A DNA stretch of 64,000 bases from RHKK01 sp964596245 (GCA_964596245.1 CAZQSK010000002.1:1-64000); one strand, 5' to 3'. Positions 50,720 through 59,093 are shown, counted from the first letter of the stretch. Notes: generated by a model from the sequence alone, not told the origin. Made by a program: numbers and translations.

Positions 50720-52219
50720 TTAGTAGGCATCAGAGAACACTGGCGCGAGATATCGGTCAATCGGTACGTAATCGTCGGTTAAAACCGGCGCCTTGTGCGT
50801 ATCTAAGAATGACTTGATATCGGTTTCGGAAATCAAATGGAAATCGCTGCGCTCGACATCCGGATTAACGACGGCCGCCGGTGAAGCCGCAAGATACCAA
50901 CCCTCATTATTGATGGGCGTATCGCTGGCGAGCAGCACAATTGTATTACGTCCCGGTTTGATGGCCGTCGCTTGCGGCGCAATCTCTACATACTTCCAAA
51001 CCTTGGATAATGTGCGATACATGGCGGCGAGAAATGAACCGTAACGCGCATCGTCGATGATATTCAGCGCATACACGCCATTCGGTGACATGCGCGACTT
51101 GAGCAATTGATGGAACTCGAGCGTGGTCAGATGCGCCGGCACGCTAAAATCGTTGAAGGCATCGCCGAAGACCAAATCATACGGTTGGTCTTGATGCTGT
51201 TGCAGCACTTGGCGCGCGTCTTGGTTATGCGTGATGACGTTCGTGTCTTTTGAGAGTCCCATCAATAGATGATTTGCGTCCGTCACGCCTGGATCGATCT
51301 CGGCCACGATCACGGTCGAGCTCGGATACACGGCTTCAAGGTACCGCGGCAACACGTATCCTCCTCCACCGATGAAAAATGACGTGAAGGCACTCGAAGT
51401 CGTGTAACGCGTGGCGATCAAATTCGCATATACCTGCTCATAGTCGTATCCAAGCGCGAGCGGATCGCCCTCATGCACATAGGAATGTACCAAGTGATCG
51501 AGACGCAACGTATGTGATTTGGCTCCGTCGGCAGCGACCTCGGTGCGAACACGAATACAAAAGTAATTTGTTTCCATTTGGCAGATCCCGGGTGAGATCA
51601 CATCGCCAATGAAGAAAAGTGCGACCACCAAGGCGAGTTTGTTGCGCCACAGCTTGGAATCGCGAGCAACGTAGAGACCAAGCAGGACTAACGCCACAGC
51701 AACAACCGTCATCAGGCGTTTGGTGCCCAAAAGCGAGATAAAGAAATAAGCGCCAGCGAGCGTCCCAAGAATATTTCCAAAGGCACTCCAAGCCGAAAGT
51801 GAGCCGTATGTTGTTCCAACGCGGCCAAGCGCGTGCAATTCAAGACGCATGGCCTGCGGCATGACAGTGGAGAGGAAAAATGCCACCGGAAAAAACGCAC
51901 AAAACGACATGATGATCACGCGCGCAAGCAGTGGCATGGATCCAACACCGAAATGCGAACCCAGCAGTACGACCACGTAGTTGGAAGCGAGCGCCGCTAC
52001 TCCTGACAAGATAATCGCGAGGCCCAAAATCTTGCGTGAACCGTTTTTGTCGGCCAATTGTCCTCCTGCCCAGTACCCAAATGTGATGCCGAGCAAGGTC
52101 GTCCCGATCACGCCGGTCCAGGCATACACCGAAGTCCCAACATGAGGTGCCAATGCACGACCCGAAACGATTTGGATCAGCATCAAGAAAAAACTCGTGA
52201 GGAAAATGATCCACTTCAT
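50720..52219 (-). CDS. Fused MFS-type membrane and spermidine-synthase-like protein
   Basis: 499 residues from ATG 52219 (MKWIIFLTSFFLMLIQIVSG). About seven membrane helices (TGVIGTTLLGITFGYWAGGQ, LGLAIILSGVAALASNYVVV, LMTVVAVALVLLGLYVARDS) precede a cytosolic spermidine-synthase-like Rossmann domain: TSFFIGGGGYVLPRYLEAVY (GGGGY), STVIVAEIDPGVTDANHLLM (EIDP), QDARQVLQQHQDQPYDLVFG, DAFNDFSVPAHLTTLEFHQL. The catalytic Asp region (VFGDAFND) is present. The N-terminal half repeats the adjacent gene product. Polyamine synthesis is not proven for this family. Confidence 0.85.
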   Translation of the reverse strand: MKWIIFLTSFFLMLIQIVSGRALAPHVGTSVYAWTGVIGTTLLGITFGYWAGGQLADKNGSRKILGLAIILSGVAALASNYVVVLLGSHFGVGSMPLLARVIIMSFCAFFPVAFFLSTVMPQAMRLELHALGRVGTTYGSLSAWSAFGNILGTLAGAYFFISLLGTKRLMTVVAVALVLLGLYVARDSKLWRNKLALVVALFFIGDVISPGICQMETNYFCIRVRTEVAADGAKSHTLRLDHLVHSYVHEGDPLALGYDYEQVYANLIATRYTTSSAFTSFFIGGGGYVLPRYLEAVYPSSTVIVAEIDPGVTDANHLLMGLSKDTNVITHNQDARQVLQQHQDQPYDLVFGDAFNDFSVPAHLTTLEFHQLLKSRMSPNGVYALNIIDDARYGSFLAAMYRTLSKVWKYVEIAPQATAIKPGRNTIVLLASDTPINNEGWYLAASPAAVVNPDVERSDFHLISETDIKSFLDTHKAPVLTDDYVPIDRYLAPVFSDAY

Positions 52220-52761
52220 ACGCGTTTGCGAGTGAGAATGATCACACCAACGATAAACAGCGCGATCGCCACAGCGAACCACACCAAACGCGTGGACAAA
52301 AAGTACGCGAATACGAATCCGGCGAGATAGGTTCCGAGAATACTGCCGGCCGCATTCCATGCGCCGAGCGTTCCGACGGTACGGCCGGTCTGATCAAGCT
52401 CGGACAAAACCGTTTTCACGACCAGTGGTTGAACGGCTGCAAGAAAAAAAGCTGGAGGAAAGAAAACAACCAGCGCAAAGAACGGCATCGGTGCACTCAC
52501 AAGCGGCGCGATCAAGTATCCAAGTGCCACCGAGCAACCGGCCAGCATCAAAAAACAACCGAGAACCAAGGCGGGCGGCTTCGCATCCCCCAAGCGTCCA
52601 CCAACCCAAGCTCCAAGCGCGATACCAAGGAGCACCGCAGCGATAATACCCGTCCATGTATAAAGCGACGCGCCGAGGTAAGGAGCTGTGACCCTGCCGG
52701 CCATCAGCTCAATCACCATCAGCGCGAAGCCTGAAAAAAAGACAAGAAAACGGGGCCTCAT
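52216..52761 (-). CDS. MFS/spermidine-synthase-like membrane half-protein
   Basis: 181 residues from ATG 52761 (MRPRFLVFFSGFALMVIELM; ATG 52770 possible). About five membrane helices matching the N-terminal half of the next gene: same phrases MVIELMAGRVTAPYLGASLY, TGIIAAVLLGIALGAWVGGR, AVQPLVVKTVLSELDQTGRT (compare VMPQAMRLELHALGRVGTTY). The synthase domain is missing. Start and stop overlap by ATGA with the following paralogue. Either a truncated duplicate or one half of a heteromer. Confidence 0.75.
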   Translation of the reverse strand: MRPRFLVFFSGFALMVIELMAGRVTAPYLGASLYTWTGIIAAVLLGIALGAWVGGRLGDAKPPALVLGCFLMLAGCSVALGYLIAPLVSAPMPFFALVVFFPPAFFLAAVQPLVVKTVLSELDQTGRTVGTLGAWNAAGSILGTYLAGFVFAYFLSTRLVWFAVAIALFIVGVIILTRKRV

Positions 52762-52776
52762 GGGCCCCATCCTACC

Positions 52777-52935
52777 TTATTTGGTTTCCTTGTGCATCGT
52801 GCGCTTACGGCACGCAGATCCGCAGAACTTCATGATCTCAAGGCGAGCCTTGATAGTCTTCTTGTTCTTCGAGGAGTGATAGTTCACCTTCTTGCACTGG
52901 GTGCACTCCAATTTGATGAGGTTGTCCTGGGACAT
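52777..52935 (-). CDS. rpmG: 50S ribosomal protein L33
   Basis: 52 residues from ATG 52935, read directly from the sequence: MSQDNLIKLECTQCKKVNYH ... KTIKARLEIMKFCGSACRKR with the four zinc-binding Cys in CTQC and CGSAC pattern (C-X2-C ... C-X3-C) and the conserved KFC. Length is normal for L33. It starts 15 nt after the CCA end of tRNA-Thr on the same strand, so both share the TTGACA/TAGTGT promoter; no Shine-Dalgarno is visible. Missed by length filters of 60 codons. Confidence 0.93.
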   Translation of the reverse strand: MSQDNLIKLECTQCKKVNYHSSKNKKTIKARLEIMKFCGSACRKRTMHKETK

Positions 52936-52950
52936 ACTGAAAAAGTTGTG

Positions 52951-53026
52951 TGGAGCCAGCGACCGGGTTTGAACCGGTGACCTGCAGTTTACAAAACTGC
53001 TGCTCTACCAGCTGAGCTACGCTGGC
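52951..53026 (-). tRNA. tRNA-Thr (anticodon TGT), CCA encoded
   Basis: Acceptor GCCAGCG/CGCTGGC, D arm GCTC...GAGC, anticodon arm GCAGT-TTTGTAA-ACTGC with TGT at 34-36, T arm ACCGG-TTCAAAC-CCGGT, discriminator T, CCA (52953-52951). Confidence 0.95.
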
Positions 53027-53055
53027 CCGGGGAAGCTGGCTTTTAAGGTGCGCAA

Positions 53056-53084
53056 ACACTACAGTGTTAGCCAAAACCTGTCAA
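53056..53084 (-). promoter_or_regulatory. Promoter of tRNA-Thr/rpmG
   Basis: Minus strand TTGACA (53084-53079), 17-nt spacer, TAGTGT (53061-53056). Confidence 0.75.
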
Positions 53085-53088
53085 TCCT

Positions 53089-53703
53089 ATGAGAACTAAG
53101 CTATTTATTGCTCTGATTGGCGCCATTGTCATGCTTTCGAGCCTGGTTGTGGGCGCCATTGTGGGTCGTCTCTGGTTCACGCCCGAAACCTCCATGAGGA
53201 CGGTCGTCTCAAGCCAGACCATTCTCACGTCCCTGCGCGACCAGGGATTCTTGGTCACGCAGACCTATCTTTTTGACCAACCCGTAACCATCAAAAAGAC
53301 GACCGGCAGCGTTCTCAAGGACTTCTTCGTGGGACAGACCGTGGAAGCGCGCGGCACCATGGAAGCGAACATGGGCATGGATTTATCTAAGCTTTCCGAA
53401 GCCGATGTGTTGGATGATGGGAAAACGATCACCGTGCGCGTCGATGCGCCTGTGCTTTTCAACACGCGTCTGGTTGGACCGATTGAAGTGCGCAACACGC
53501 AAGGCCTTTTGAAGCGTTTGCTTGAACCGGATGACGGCTACAACATGGCTTTGAGCGAGCTCACCAAGGCGGCCGAGGAAGCGGCTAATAAGCCGGAGAT
53601 CAAACAACGTGCCACCGACAAAGCGATGCGTGAAATTGAACGCCTCGTTCGTCTCCTCATTCAGTCCACGGGACGCGAGGTAAAGGTGGTATTGAAGGGT
53701 TGA
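53089..53703 (+). CDS. DUF4230 domain-containing membrane protein
   Basis: 204 residues. N-terminal membrane helix (LFIALIGAIVMLSSLVVGAI) and an extracytoplasmic DUF4230 domain: ILTSLRDQGFLVTQTYLFDQ, VGQTVEARGTMEANMGMDLS, LDDGKTITVRVDAPVLFNTR, LVGPIEVRNTQGLLKRLLEP, ending in a helical tail (ATDKAMREIERLVRLLIQST) and GREVKVVLKG. Function of DUF4230 is unknown. No clear promoter on this strand; it begins right after the tRNA-Thr promoter of the opposite strand. Confidence 0.85.
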   Translation: MRTKLFIALIGAIVMLSSLVVGAIVGRLWFTPETSMRTVVSSQTILTSLRDQGFLVTQTYLFDQPVTIKKTTGSVLKDFFVGQTVEARGTMEANMGMDLSKLSEADVLDDGKTITVRVDAPVLFNTRLVGPIEVRNTQGLLKRLLEPDDGYNMALSELTKAAEEAANKPEIKQRATDKAMREIERLVRLLIQSTGREVKVVLKG

Positions 53704-53728
53704 CAAAAGGCTAAAAAAGACGTATTAT
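53700..53728 (+). promoter_or_regulatory. Promoter of the coiled-coil gene
   Basis: TTGACA (53700-53705), 17-nt spacer, TATTAT (53723-53728); ATG 53737 follows after 8 nt (leaderless). It overlaps the stop codon of the DUF4230 gene. Confidence 0.8.
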
Positions 53729-53736
53729 CGAGCGTT

Positions 53737-54438
53737 ATGGAAACCAATCCCATCAAGAATCCAGCACCTGAGCGCGACAGCCGTATCATCAATTTGGCTG
53801 CTGCAGATAAAGCTCGCCCAAAAAATCAGCGCGTTGAATTTGATGAGAACATGCAAAAAGCCATGTCGCTCTTGAATGCCAAGGTTCAACTGGAAAAGAG
53901 CATCAAGGACCTGGAAGATCTCGCTTTCCTCTCCCCTGACGAAGAGAGCCGCGCACCAATGAAGAAAGAGATCGCGGATTTGGAAAAACAGAAGAATGAG
54001 ATCTTGGAAAACCTCGCCGCCTTGCGACCGGAAGAATTCGCGACCGAATCTGCATTTGAAAAAATGCTTGCATCAGAGGGATCGAAGAAGGTTCGTGAAG
54101 CAGAGAAGCTGAAGAACGACTTAGAAGAAACGGTCAGCAAACTCAAAGGAAAGCTTCGTCTCCTCAAGGCGGAACACTTGGAAGCGCTCGGAAAAAACCA
54201 CGACCGTGCGCATGAACTTGAAACCCAGATGAATCAACTTCAGATGCAATATCTGAAGGCCGATAAGGATCGCCTGACAGCATGGGAAACATTGGCCACG
54301 CTTGATAAAAAGAACTTCGGAGAACAGGCCGCGTTCGAAAAACTTCTGGCCAAGAAACCGGAAACCAAGGCACAGGTCGGTCTAGCCGAAGACGAAAGTG
54401 ACATGGTGAAAAATCTTCGCTCGAACATCGGAAAATGA
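53737..54438 (+). CDS. Coiled-coil hypothetical protein
   Basis: 233 residues, rich in Lys, Glu, Leu with long coiled coils (QKAMSLLNAKVQLEKSIKDL, KKEIADLEKQKNEILENLAA, REAEKLKNDLEETVSKLKGK, LRLLKAEHLEALGKNHDRAH). Three short repeats carry similar phrases: LRPEEFATESAFEKMLASEG and LDKKNFGEQAAFEKLLAKKP. No membrane segment or signal. Probably a cytoplasmic scaffold of unknown role. Ends at a bidirectional terminator. Confidence 0.7.
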   Translation: METNPIKNPAPERDSRIINLAAADKARPKNQRVEFDENMQKAMSLLNAKVQLEKSIKDLEDLAFLSPDEESRAPMKKEIADLEKQKNEILENLAALRPEEFATESAFEKMLASEGSKKVREAEKLKNDLEETVSKLKGKLRLLKAEHLEALGKNHDRAHELETQMNQLQMQYLKADKDRLTAWETLATLDKKNFGEQAAFEKLLAKKPETKAQVGLAEDESDMVKNLRSNIGK

Positions 54439-54454
54439 TATTTGGAAAAAGAAG

Positions 54455-54476
54455 AACGCCCAGGTGGGCGTTTTTT
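54455..54476. terminator. Bidirectional terminator
   Basis: ACGCCC, loop AGGT, GGGCGT with T-tract to the right and A-rich left side; its T-tract overlaps the stop codon of the convergent gene. Confidence 0.85.
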
Positions 54477-54975
54477 AGACCGCTTTGATGCCGCGCTTCG
54501 CCGCCTCTGCATCGAGGCGCTTGAGTACGCGTCGGACACGCGCCACTCGCTGCGATGCGATTAGCGGCAGAAGCGCCCGCTCGATGAGGTGACGAGCCGA
54601 GATGTACGCCTCTATCTCGTGAGGCGGATTAGCCTCCCCCTCGATACGGTTCAACCAGTCGCGCAGGCGGCGCGCCTCGGCCACGATCTCGCGCGCGAGC
54701 GTTCGACGGAAGCTGATAGGCGAATTCCTTGCCGCGAACCAGGCCTGCTGGCGCACGTCCTTGAGCGGATCGATGCGTGAAACCTGATAGTAGCGCGAAC
54801 GCTCCTTCTCGCTCCCAGACGGCCTGAAATGAGCATGAATGAGGCCGAGCGCGGCAGCGCGCATGATCGCCGACTTGCGGCTCTCGTAGCGCTGATAGTT
54901 GGAGGACAGCCACGACTCGACCGTCCAACTTCCCACAAGCTCAGCCAAAGGCGGGGGTTTCCAGTCTTCGTCCAT
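54475..54975 (-). CDS. GC-rich hypothetical protein
   Basis: 166 residues from ATG 54975 (MDEDWKPPPLAELVGSWTVE), preceded by AAGGATGGAG. Helical, Arg-rich (SRKSAIMRAAALGLIHAHFR, FAARNSPISFRRTLAREIVA, EIEAYISARHLIERALLPLI, ASQRVARVRRVLKRLDAEAA). A basic tail suggests possible nucleic-acid contact, but no domain is recognised. Codon use is GC-biased. A TTGACA (55057-55052, minus) is shared with the divergent helicase promoter; the -10 (TGAAGT at 17 nt) is poor. Confidence 0.65.
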   Translation of the reverse strand: MDEDWKPPPLAELVGSWTVESWLSSNYQRYESRKSAIMRAAALGLIHAHFRPSGSEKERSRYYQVSRIDPLKDVRQQAWFAARNSPISFRRTLAREIVAEARRLRDWLNRIEGEANPPHEIEAYISARHLIERALLPLIASQRVARVRRVLKRLDAEAAKRGIKAV

Positions 54976-55050
54976 GACTCCATCCTTTCCGTCCTTCTTG
55001 GCTAGATTTAGCGCAAAAAGAACCAGGCACTTCAGCATATTTTTCGGCTT

Positions 55051-55079
55051 TTGTCAAGCCCGAGACGGACCGATAAACT
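55051..55079. promoter_or_regulatory. Divergent promoters sharing one -35 element
   Basis: TTGTCAA (55051-55057): plus TTGTCA, 17-nt spacer, TAAACT (55074-55079), 8 nt before ATG 55088; minus TTGACA for the GC-rich gene. Confidence 0.55.
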
Positions 55080-55087
55080 CCCTGGAC

Positions 55088-56269
55088 ATGGAGTTATCGG
55101 CTGACCAAAACCTAGCATTAGAGCGCCTAATGACCTGGTGTACAAAGCCCGAAGGACGCTCTTTAACGCTAGGTGGCTACGCAGGGACAGGAAAGACCAC
55201 CTTGATCGCTAAACTCCGCAAAGAGCTTGCCGAGACCCATCCGGATAAGACCGTGGCTTTTTGCGCCTATACGGGTAAAGCCTCGCAGGTCCTCAGAACC
55301 ATGCTCGAGAATGATGGCGCCCTGATGGAAGGCGACACCTGCGGGACCATTCACGCCCTCCTCTACTCTCCGTACATGGATAAGAACGGACAGGTTGTCG
55401 GCTGGATGCGCACCAAGGAAATTGAAGCGGATTTGATCGTCGTCGATGAAGCATCGATGGTGACGGACGGTATTTGGCAGGACTTACTCGCAACGCGCGT
55501 GCCGGTGATTGCGGTTGGCGATCACGGACAGCTACCGCCGGTCGAAGGAAATTTTAATGTGATGATGAAACCGGATCTCACGCTCGATCGGATCCATCGA
55601 CAAGCCGAAGGAAATCCAATTATTCAACTTGCATGGCAAGCGCGTGAGACGGGAAAAATTCCGGTCGGCGATTTTGGAAAATCCGTGCGCAAATTTTCAT
55701 ACGCCACGCATGATGCATCAGAGATTGATGATCTTCAGGAGCACCTATTTTCAAATTTGCATGACGAGATGCTCGTGTTGTGTGGACGAAATAAAACGCG
55801 TGTGGAATTAAATCGTGCGATTAGAAACAAACTCGGACGCGAATCCGATGAACCCGAAGGCGGAGACCGCGTCGTCTGCTTGCGCAATACCTATACTCAG
55901 CCCGGAGGCCCTATTTACAATGGAATGGTCGGGGTGATCGAAACCATCTCGCCCTATGAACCCCATTGGTATGACACATCCATCTTTTTTCCGGATGAAG
56001 GTCGCGGCTTCGATGGACGCATTGCTCGAGCCCAATTCAATCGTCCCGATGCCCTGAGTGAAATCGAAGGATTGCACTGGAAAGAAATCGGCGAGCGTTT
56101 TGATTTTGGTTACGCGCTCACCGTTCACAAGGCGCAAGGCTCACAAGCGAAAACGGTTGTGTTGTTCGAAGAACGATTTCAAAAAGCGGATGACGAACAG
56201 TGGAAGCGTTGGCTTTACACCGCAGTCACCCGCGCGCGCGAAAATCTTTACATTATTGGACCGGAATAA
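55088..56269 (+). CDS. RecD-like SF1B DNA helicase
   Basis: 393 residues from ATG 55088 (MELSADQNLALERLMTWCTK); the longer frame has no better start and would precede the promoter. SF1 motifs: I LGGYAGTGKTTLIAKLRKEL, Ia AFCAYTGKASQVLRT, II LIVVDEASMVTDGIWQDLLA, III VIAVGDHGQLPPVEGNFNVM, V/VI region GYALTVHKAQGSQAKTVVLF and WLYTAVTRARENLYII. This is the UvrD_C_2/RecD2 type, moving 5'-3' in repair. Shorter than RecD2 (about 700 residues) because the N-terminal HhH region is absent. Confidence 0.9.
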   Translation: MELSADQNLALERLMTWCTKPEGRSLTLGGYAGTGKTTLIAKLRKELAETHPDKTVAFCAYTGKASQVLRTMLENDGALMEGDTCGTIHALLYSPYMDKNGQVVGWMRTKEIEADLIVVDEASMVTDGIWQDLLATRVPVIAVGDHGQLPPVEGNFNVMMKPDLTLDRIHRQAEGNPIIQLAWQARETGKIPVGDFGKSVRKFSYATHDASEIDDLQEHLFSNLHDEMLVLCGRNKTRVELNRAIRNKLGRESDEPEGGDRVVCLRNTYTQPGGPIYNGMVGVIETISPYEPHWYDTSIFFPDEGRGFDGRIARAQFNRPDALSEIEGLHWKEIGERFDFGYALTVHKAQGSQAKTVVLFEERFQKADDEQWKRWLYTAVTRARENLYIIGPE

Positions 56270-56683
56270 TTATTTCTTCGCCATGCTAAGCGAGGTGGAG
56301 TTGATGCAGAAGCGCTTGCCGCCATGCTCCGTCGGGCCATCGTCAAAGATGTGACCAAGATGCGAGCCGCAACGCGAGCAACGCACTTCGATGCGGCTCA
56401 TGCCAAGCGAATTGTCTTCAATGAACTTCACGCGATCGCCTGCCGCGGCCGCGAAGAAAGCCGGCCAGCCGCATCCCGAATCGTATTTTGCCTTTGAATC
56501 GAATAGCTCTACGCCACACGCGGCACAGCGATACATCCCATCCCCGAATTCTTTGTCGTATTTGTTGGCAAAAGGACGATCCGTACCCCCTTCGCGCAAA
56601 ACCTGATATTCCTCAGGTGTCAGGATTTTGCGCCATTCTTCCTCGGTTTTGGGCAAATCCTTGTCGTCTTTGATAATCGGCAT
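56270..56683 (-). CDS. msrB: Peptide-methionine (R)-S-oxide reductase MsrB
   Basis: 137 residues. MsrB motifs: LTPEEYQVLREGGTDRPFAN, YRCAACGVELFDSKAKYDSG, CGWPAFFAAAAGDRVKFIED, EVRCSRCGSHLGHIFDDGPT, KRFCINSTSLSM. The zinc ligands CxxC (CAAC and CSRC) and catalytic Cys in RFCINS are intact. It reduces methionine-R-sulfoxide in proteins; no msrA is nearby. The stop is 1 nt past the helicase stop, and it follows the Gmad2 lipoprotein gene by 2 nt. Confidence 0.96.
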   Translation of the reverse strand: MPIIKDDKDLPKTEEEWRKILTPEEYQVLREGGTDRPFANKYDKEFGDGMYRCAACGVELFDSKAKYDSGCGWPAFFAAAAGDRVKFIEDNSLGMSRIEVRCSRCGSHLGHIFDDGPTEHGGKRFCINSTSLSMAKK

Positions 56684-56685
56684 AC

Positions 56686-57153
56686 CTAAAACGTGATCGG
56701 AATCTCGATATGGTCGTCATTCTCTGGCAATCCGGACGGATTATCAGCCTGAAGGATCAATTTACCCTTAGAACCCGCCGGTTGCGCATTGAACTCGATT
56801 TCGGCCGTAAACGGGACCCAATCCTCGGTCATCCAATTCCCGTCAGCCTCAGCGCGACCCAAGCCCGCGACCTGCATACCTTCGGTCACGATCCCAACCG
56901 GAAATGTGGCCTCGAAATACCATAAACGCGCTTCACCGGAGATGATGAGCGGGCTCGTCACCTTATTACCCTGCACATTCACGAGTTTCACATTGCGCAC
57001 ACGGTCAGTGTGACCATTATTCGTACGGTACTGACCGTTCGGCAATACAAATACCTTTTCCTGAACCGCGGGCGCGGGTTCGGACTTGATAAACGGACAA
57101 CCCGCTCCCATCAACGCGACCCCAAGCAACGCCGGCACAAGAAGCTTTTTCAT
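56686..57153 (-). CDS. Gmad2-domain lipoprotein
   Basis: 155 residues from ATG 57153 (MKKLLVPALLGVALMGAGCP); the longer frame runs through two tRNAs and is not real. Lipobox MGAGC at residues 15-19. The mature part has a Gmad2 immunoglobulin-like fold: NVQGNKVTSPLIISGEARLW, YFEATFPVGIVTEGMQVAGL, DWVPFTAEIEFNAQPAGSKG, KLILQADNPSGLPENDDHIE. It relates in domain, not in size, to the GerMN/Gmad2 protein at 32.7-33.7 kb. Surface-anchored, role unknown. Confidence 0.85.
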   Translation of the reverse strand: MKKLLVPALLGVALMGAGCPFIKSEPAPAVQEKVFVLPNGQYRTNNGHTDRVRNVKLVNVQGNKVTSPLIISGEARLWYFEATFPVGIVTEGMQVAGLGRAEADGNWMTEDWVPFTAEIEFNAQPAGSKGKLILQADNPSGLPENDDHIEIPITF

Positions 57154-57167
57154 ATGCAGGCCAGCAT

Positions 57168-57201
57168 AACAAAACACCCGCCTTACAGCGAGTGTTTTGT
57201 G
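57168..57201 (-). terminator. Terminator after tRNA-Tyr
   Basis: Minus strand ACAAAACAC ... GTGTTTTGT with an inner CGC/GCG stem, beginning at the tRNA CCA. Confidence 0.7.
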
Positions 57202-57286
57202 GTGGGTGGGCAAGGATTCGAACCTTGGAAGGCGCAAGGCCAACAGATTTACAGTCTGTCCCGTTTGACCGCTTCGGTACCCACCC
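57200..57286 (-). tRNA. tRNA-Tyr (anticodon GTA), CCA encoded
   Basis: Acceptor GGGTGGG/CCCACCC, long variable arm (TGGCCTTGCGCC), anticodon arm ACAGA-CTGTAAA-TCTGT with GTA at 34-36, T arm CAAGG-TTCGAAT-CCTTG, discriminator A, CCA (57202-57200). GUN anticodon, so a QueA substrate. Confidence 0.95.
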
Positions 57287-57287
57287 A

Positions 57288-57363
57288 TGGAGCCGATGAC
57301 CGGGATTGAACCGGTGACCTCTTCCTTACCATGGAAGTGCTCTACCAGCTGAGCTACATCGGC
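57288..57363 (-). tRNA. tRNA-Thr (anticodon GGT), CCA encoded
   Basis: Acceptor GCCGATG/CATCGGC, D arm GCTC...GAGC, anticodon arm CTTCC-ATGGTAA-GGAAG with GGT, T arm ACCGG-TTCAATC-CCGGT, discriminator T, CCA (57290-57288). It sits 1 nt from tRNA-Tyr, so they form one transcript. Confidence 0.95.
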
Positions 57364-57370
57364 GTATGAC

Positions 57371-58276
57371 TTACTTTTTTCCTGACTTTTTAGGCAGAGC
57401 TTCGAGCTTCTCCTTCCAAGACTGGAATCGGTTCGGATCGTCGGAGAGCAAACGGAGGCGGCGGTAACGCGTCTCGGCTTCGTTTCGATCGCCGAGGAGT
57501 ATAGCAGCCTCGAGCGAAAGTTCAAGGTACTTGGCACTTCCGGGTTCCAACTCGGAAGCCCGGGCGGCAAAGGGCCAGGCTTGCTCGCCCCGACCGCGGT
57601 CGATGAAGAACTGGGCCGCCTCGGCCTGACGGAAGGCCTGGCGCGGGCTAGCTTCTACCGCCTTCAGGCGCATGGCCTCCGCGCGCGCCATATCCCCGGA
57701 CGCTTCGGCGATGTCGGCAAGACCGGCAAAGGTCGAATCATCGCCCTTTTTGGTCTTTACGAGATATTCAAACGTTTCCTTCGCTTGCGGGTACAGCTTT
57801 TGCTTCAAGTAGATCAGGCCGAGCAGCTTATACGCCTCGGCATGACGCGCATCCAATGAGAGCACCTCGAGACAACGACGCTCGGCATCAGCCCACTTCA
57901 AATCGCGTACAAGCGAACGCGCCTCGCTCAATAACGCTTTCACACGCTCACGCTGCGATGGCGCCATGGCGGCTAACGGACTCGTCACCTTGCGATACAC
58001 CTTATCCAACGAGAGCAAGCGGTTGTACACGCGACGATATCGCTCAGTCGCGCGACGCCCCAACTGACGCGCGGCGCGCGAGACGGCCGCAACGCGATCA
58101 GATGTCATGCGCTCAAAACGGCGTTCAATCACTTTTGAACGCTCGGCCTTCAACCGCTGCTCGCGAATTGACTGCGGGTCGAGTAAACGAATGTCTTTCC
58201 AGTGCTTGGCAATCAAAAAGATAACCACCGCAAGTGCGAGAGCTGCCACAAGGAAGCTAACGAGGGCGATGTACAT
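57371..58276 (-). CDS. TPR-repeat membrane-anchored protein
   Basis: 301 residues. N-terminal membrane helix (MYIALVSFLVAALALAVVIF), a basic helical linker (REQRLKAERSKVIERRFERM), then about four TPR-like repeats from residue 130: KWADAERRCLEVLSLDARHA, EAYKLLGLIYLKQKLYPQAK, TFAGLADIAEASGDMARAEA, AWPFAARASELEPGSAKYLE. TPR proteins mediate complex assembly; the partner is unknown. It begins 9 nt after tpiA on the same strand and ends 7 nt before tRNA-Thr. Confidence 0.85.
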   Translation of the reverse strand: MYIALVSFLVAALALAVVIFLIAKHWKDIRLLDPQSIREQRLKAERSKVIERRFERMTSDRVAAVSRAARQLGRRATERYRRVYNRLLSLDKVYRKVTSPLAAMAPSQRERVKALLSEARSLVRDLKWADAERRCLEVLSLDARHAEAYKLLGLIYLKQKLYPQAKETFEYLVKTKKGDDSTFAGLADIAEASGDMARAEAMRLKAVEASPRQAFRQAEAAQFFIDRGRGEQAWPFAARASELEPGSAKYLELSLEAAILLGDRNEAETRYRRLRLLSDDPNRFQSWKEKLEALPKKSGKK

Positions 58277-58285
58277 GGGAATGTC

Positions 58286-59041
58286 TTAGGCCGGAAGCGC
58301 GGCGCGGCACAACATGCCGAAAGCGCGCGGATCAAGCGAAGCCGAACCGACCAACACGCCGTCCACGTGAGTCGTTGATACGTATTCTGCCACATTACGG
58401 GCGTCCACCGAACCACCGTACAGGATATGAATCTCGTTACCCGCCTTGCCAAACTTTTTCACCAAGACTTCACGGATGGCTTCATGCACGTTCTTGGCGT
58501 CCATGGCAGAACACGGCTTACCTGTTCCAATAGCCCACACCGGTTCATAGGCGATCACCGGAGCCGATGCGCCATCCCCCTTCAAACCCTGAAGAGCAAT
58601 CGCGAGCTGGGCGCGCACGACTTTGAGCGTTTCTCCCTTTTTCTTTTGCGCATCGGTTTCGCCGACGCAAATCACAGGCTGAATACCGGCCTTTTGAAGA
58701 GCCAAGGCCTTCTTGCCGACCATCTCATCCGTCTCACCAAGATTCACACGACGCTCGCTGTGGCCAACGATGCAGAAAGACAGCTGGAACTCCTTCAGCA
58801 TGCCCGTGGAGATCTCACCGGTGAAAGCGCCATCGGGGGCCCAAAACACGTCCTGAGCGCCAAGCAGGGGCACTCCGGCACGACCTAGAGACGAACGGGC
58901 GGCTGCTAACGACACATGCGGCACGGCCACACCAATGTCCAGGTCTTTTGGCAAACGTTCACGGCGGAAGGCACGGATCCAGGCGCCTGCCTTCACAGGG
59001 CCGTAATGCATCTTCCAGTTGGCGATGAGAAGCTTGCGCAT
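58286..59041 (-). CDS. tpiA: Triosephosphate isomerase
   Basis: 251 residues, normal length. TIM-barrel motifs: RKLLIANWKMHYGPVKAGAW (catalytic Lys), VPLLGAQDVFWAPDGAFTGE (GAQD, GAFTGE), FCIVGHSERRVNLGETDEMV (catalytic His in GHSERR), VIAYEPVWAIGTGKPCSAMD (catalytic Glu), HILYGGSVDARNVAEYVSTT, HVDGVLVGSASLDP. It interconverts dihydroxyacetone phosphate and glyceraldehyde-3-phosphate and complements gpmI in lower glycolysis. Confidence 0.98.
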   Translation of the reverse strand: MRKLLIANWKMHYGPVKAGAWIRAFRRERLPKDLDIGVAVPHVSLAAARSSLGRAGVPLLGAQDVFWAPDGAFTGEISTGMLKEFQLSFCIVGHSERRVNLGETDEMVGKKALALQKAGIQPVICVGETDAQKKKGETLKVVRAQLAIALQGLKGDGASAPVIAYEPVWAIGTGKPCSAMDAKNVHEAIREVLVKKFGKAGNEIHILYGGSVDARNVAEYVSTTHVDGVLVGSASLDPRAFGMLCRAALPA

Positions 59042-59093
59042 ACCGCGTATTCCTACGCCTTTTTTGAAAAAGACGCAAGGGTGGCGGTCTTTC

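Noticed and set aside
57154..57570. N-terminal extension of the Gmad2 lipoprotein frame
   Set aside because: The extension is a readthrough of tRNA-Tyr and tRNA-Thr; the lipobox start at 57153 is clear.
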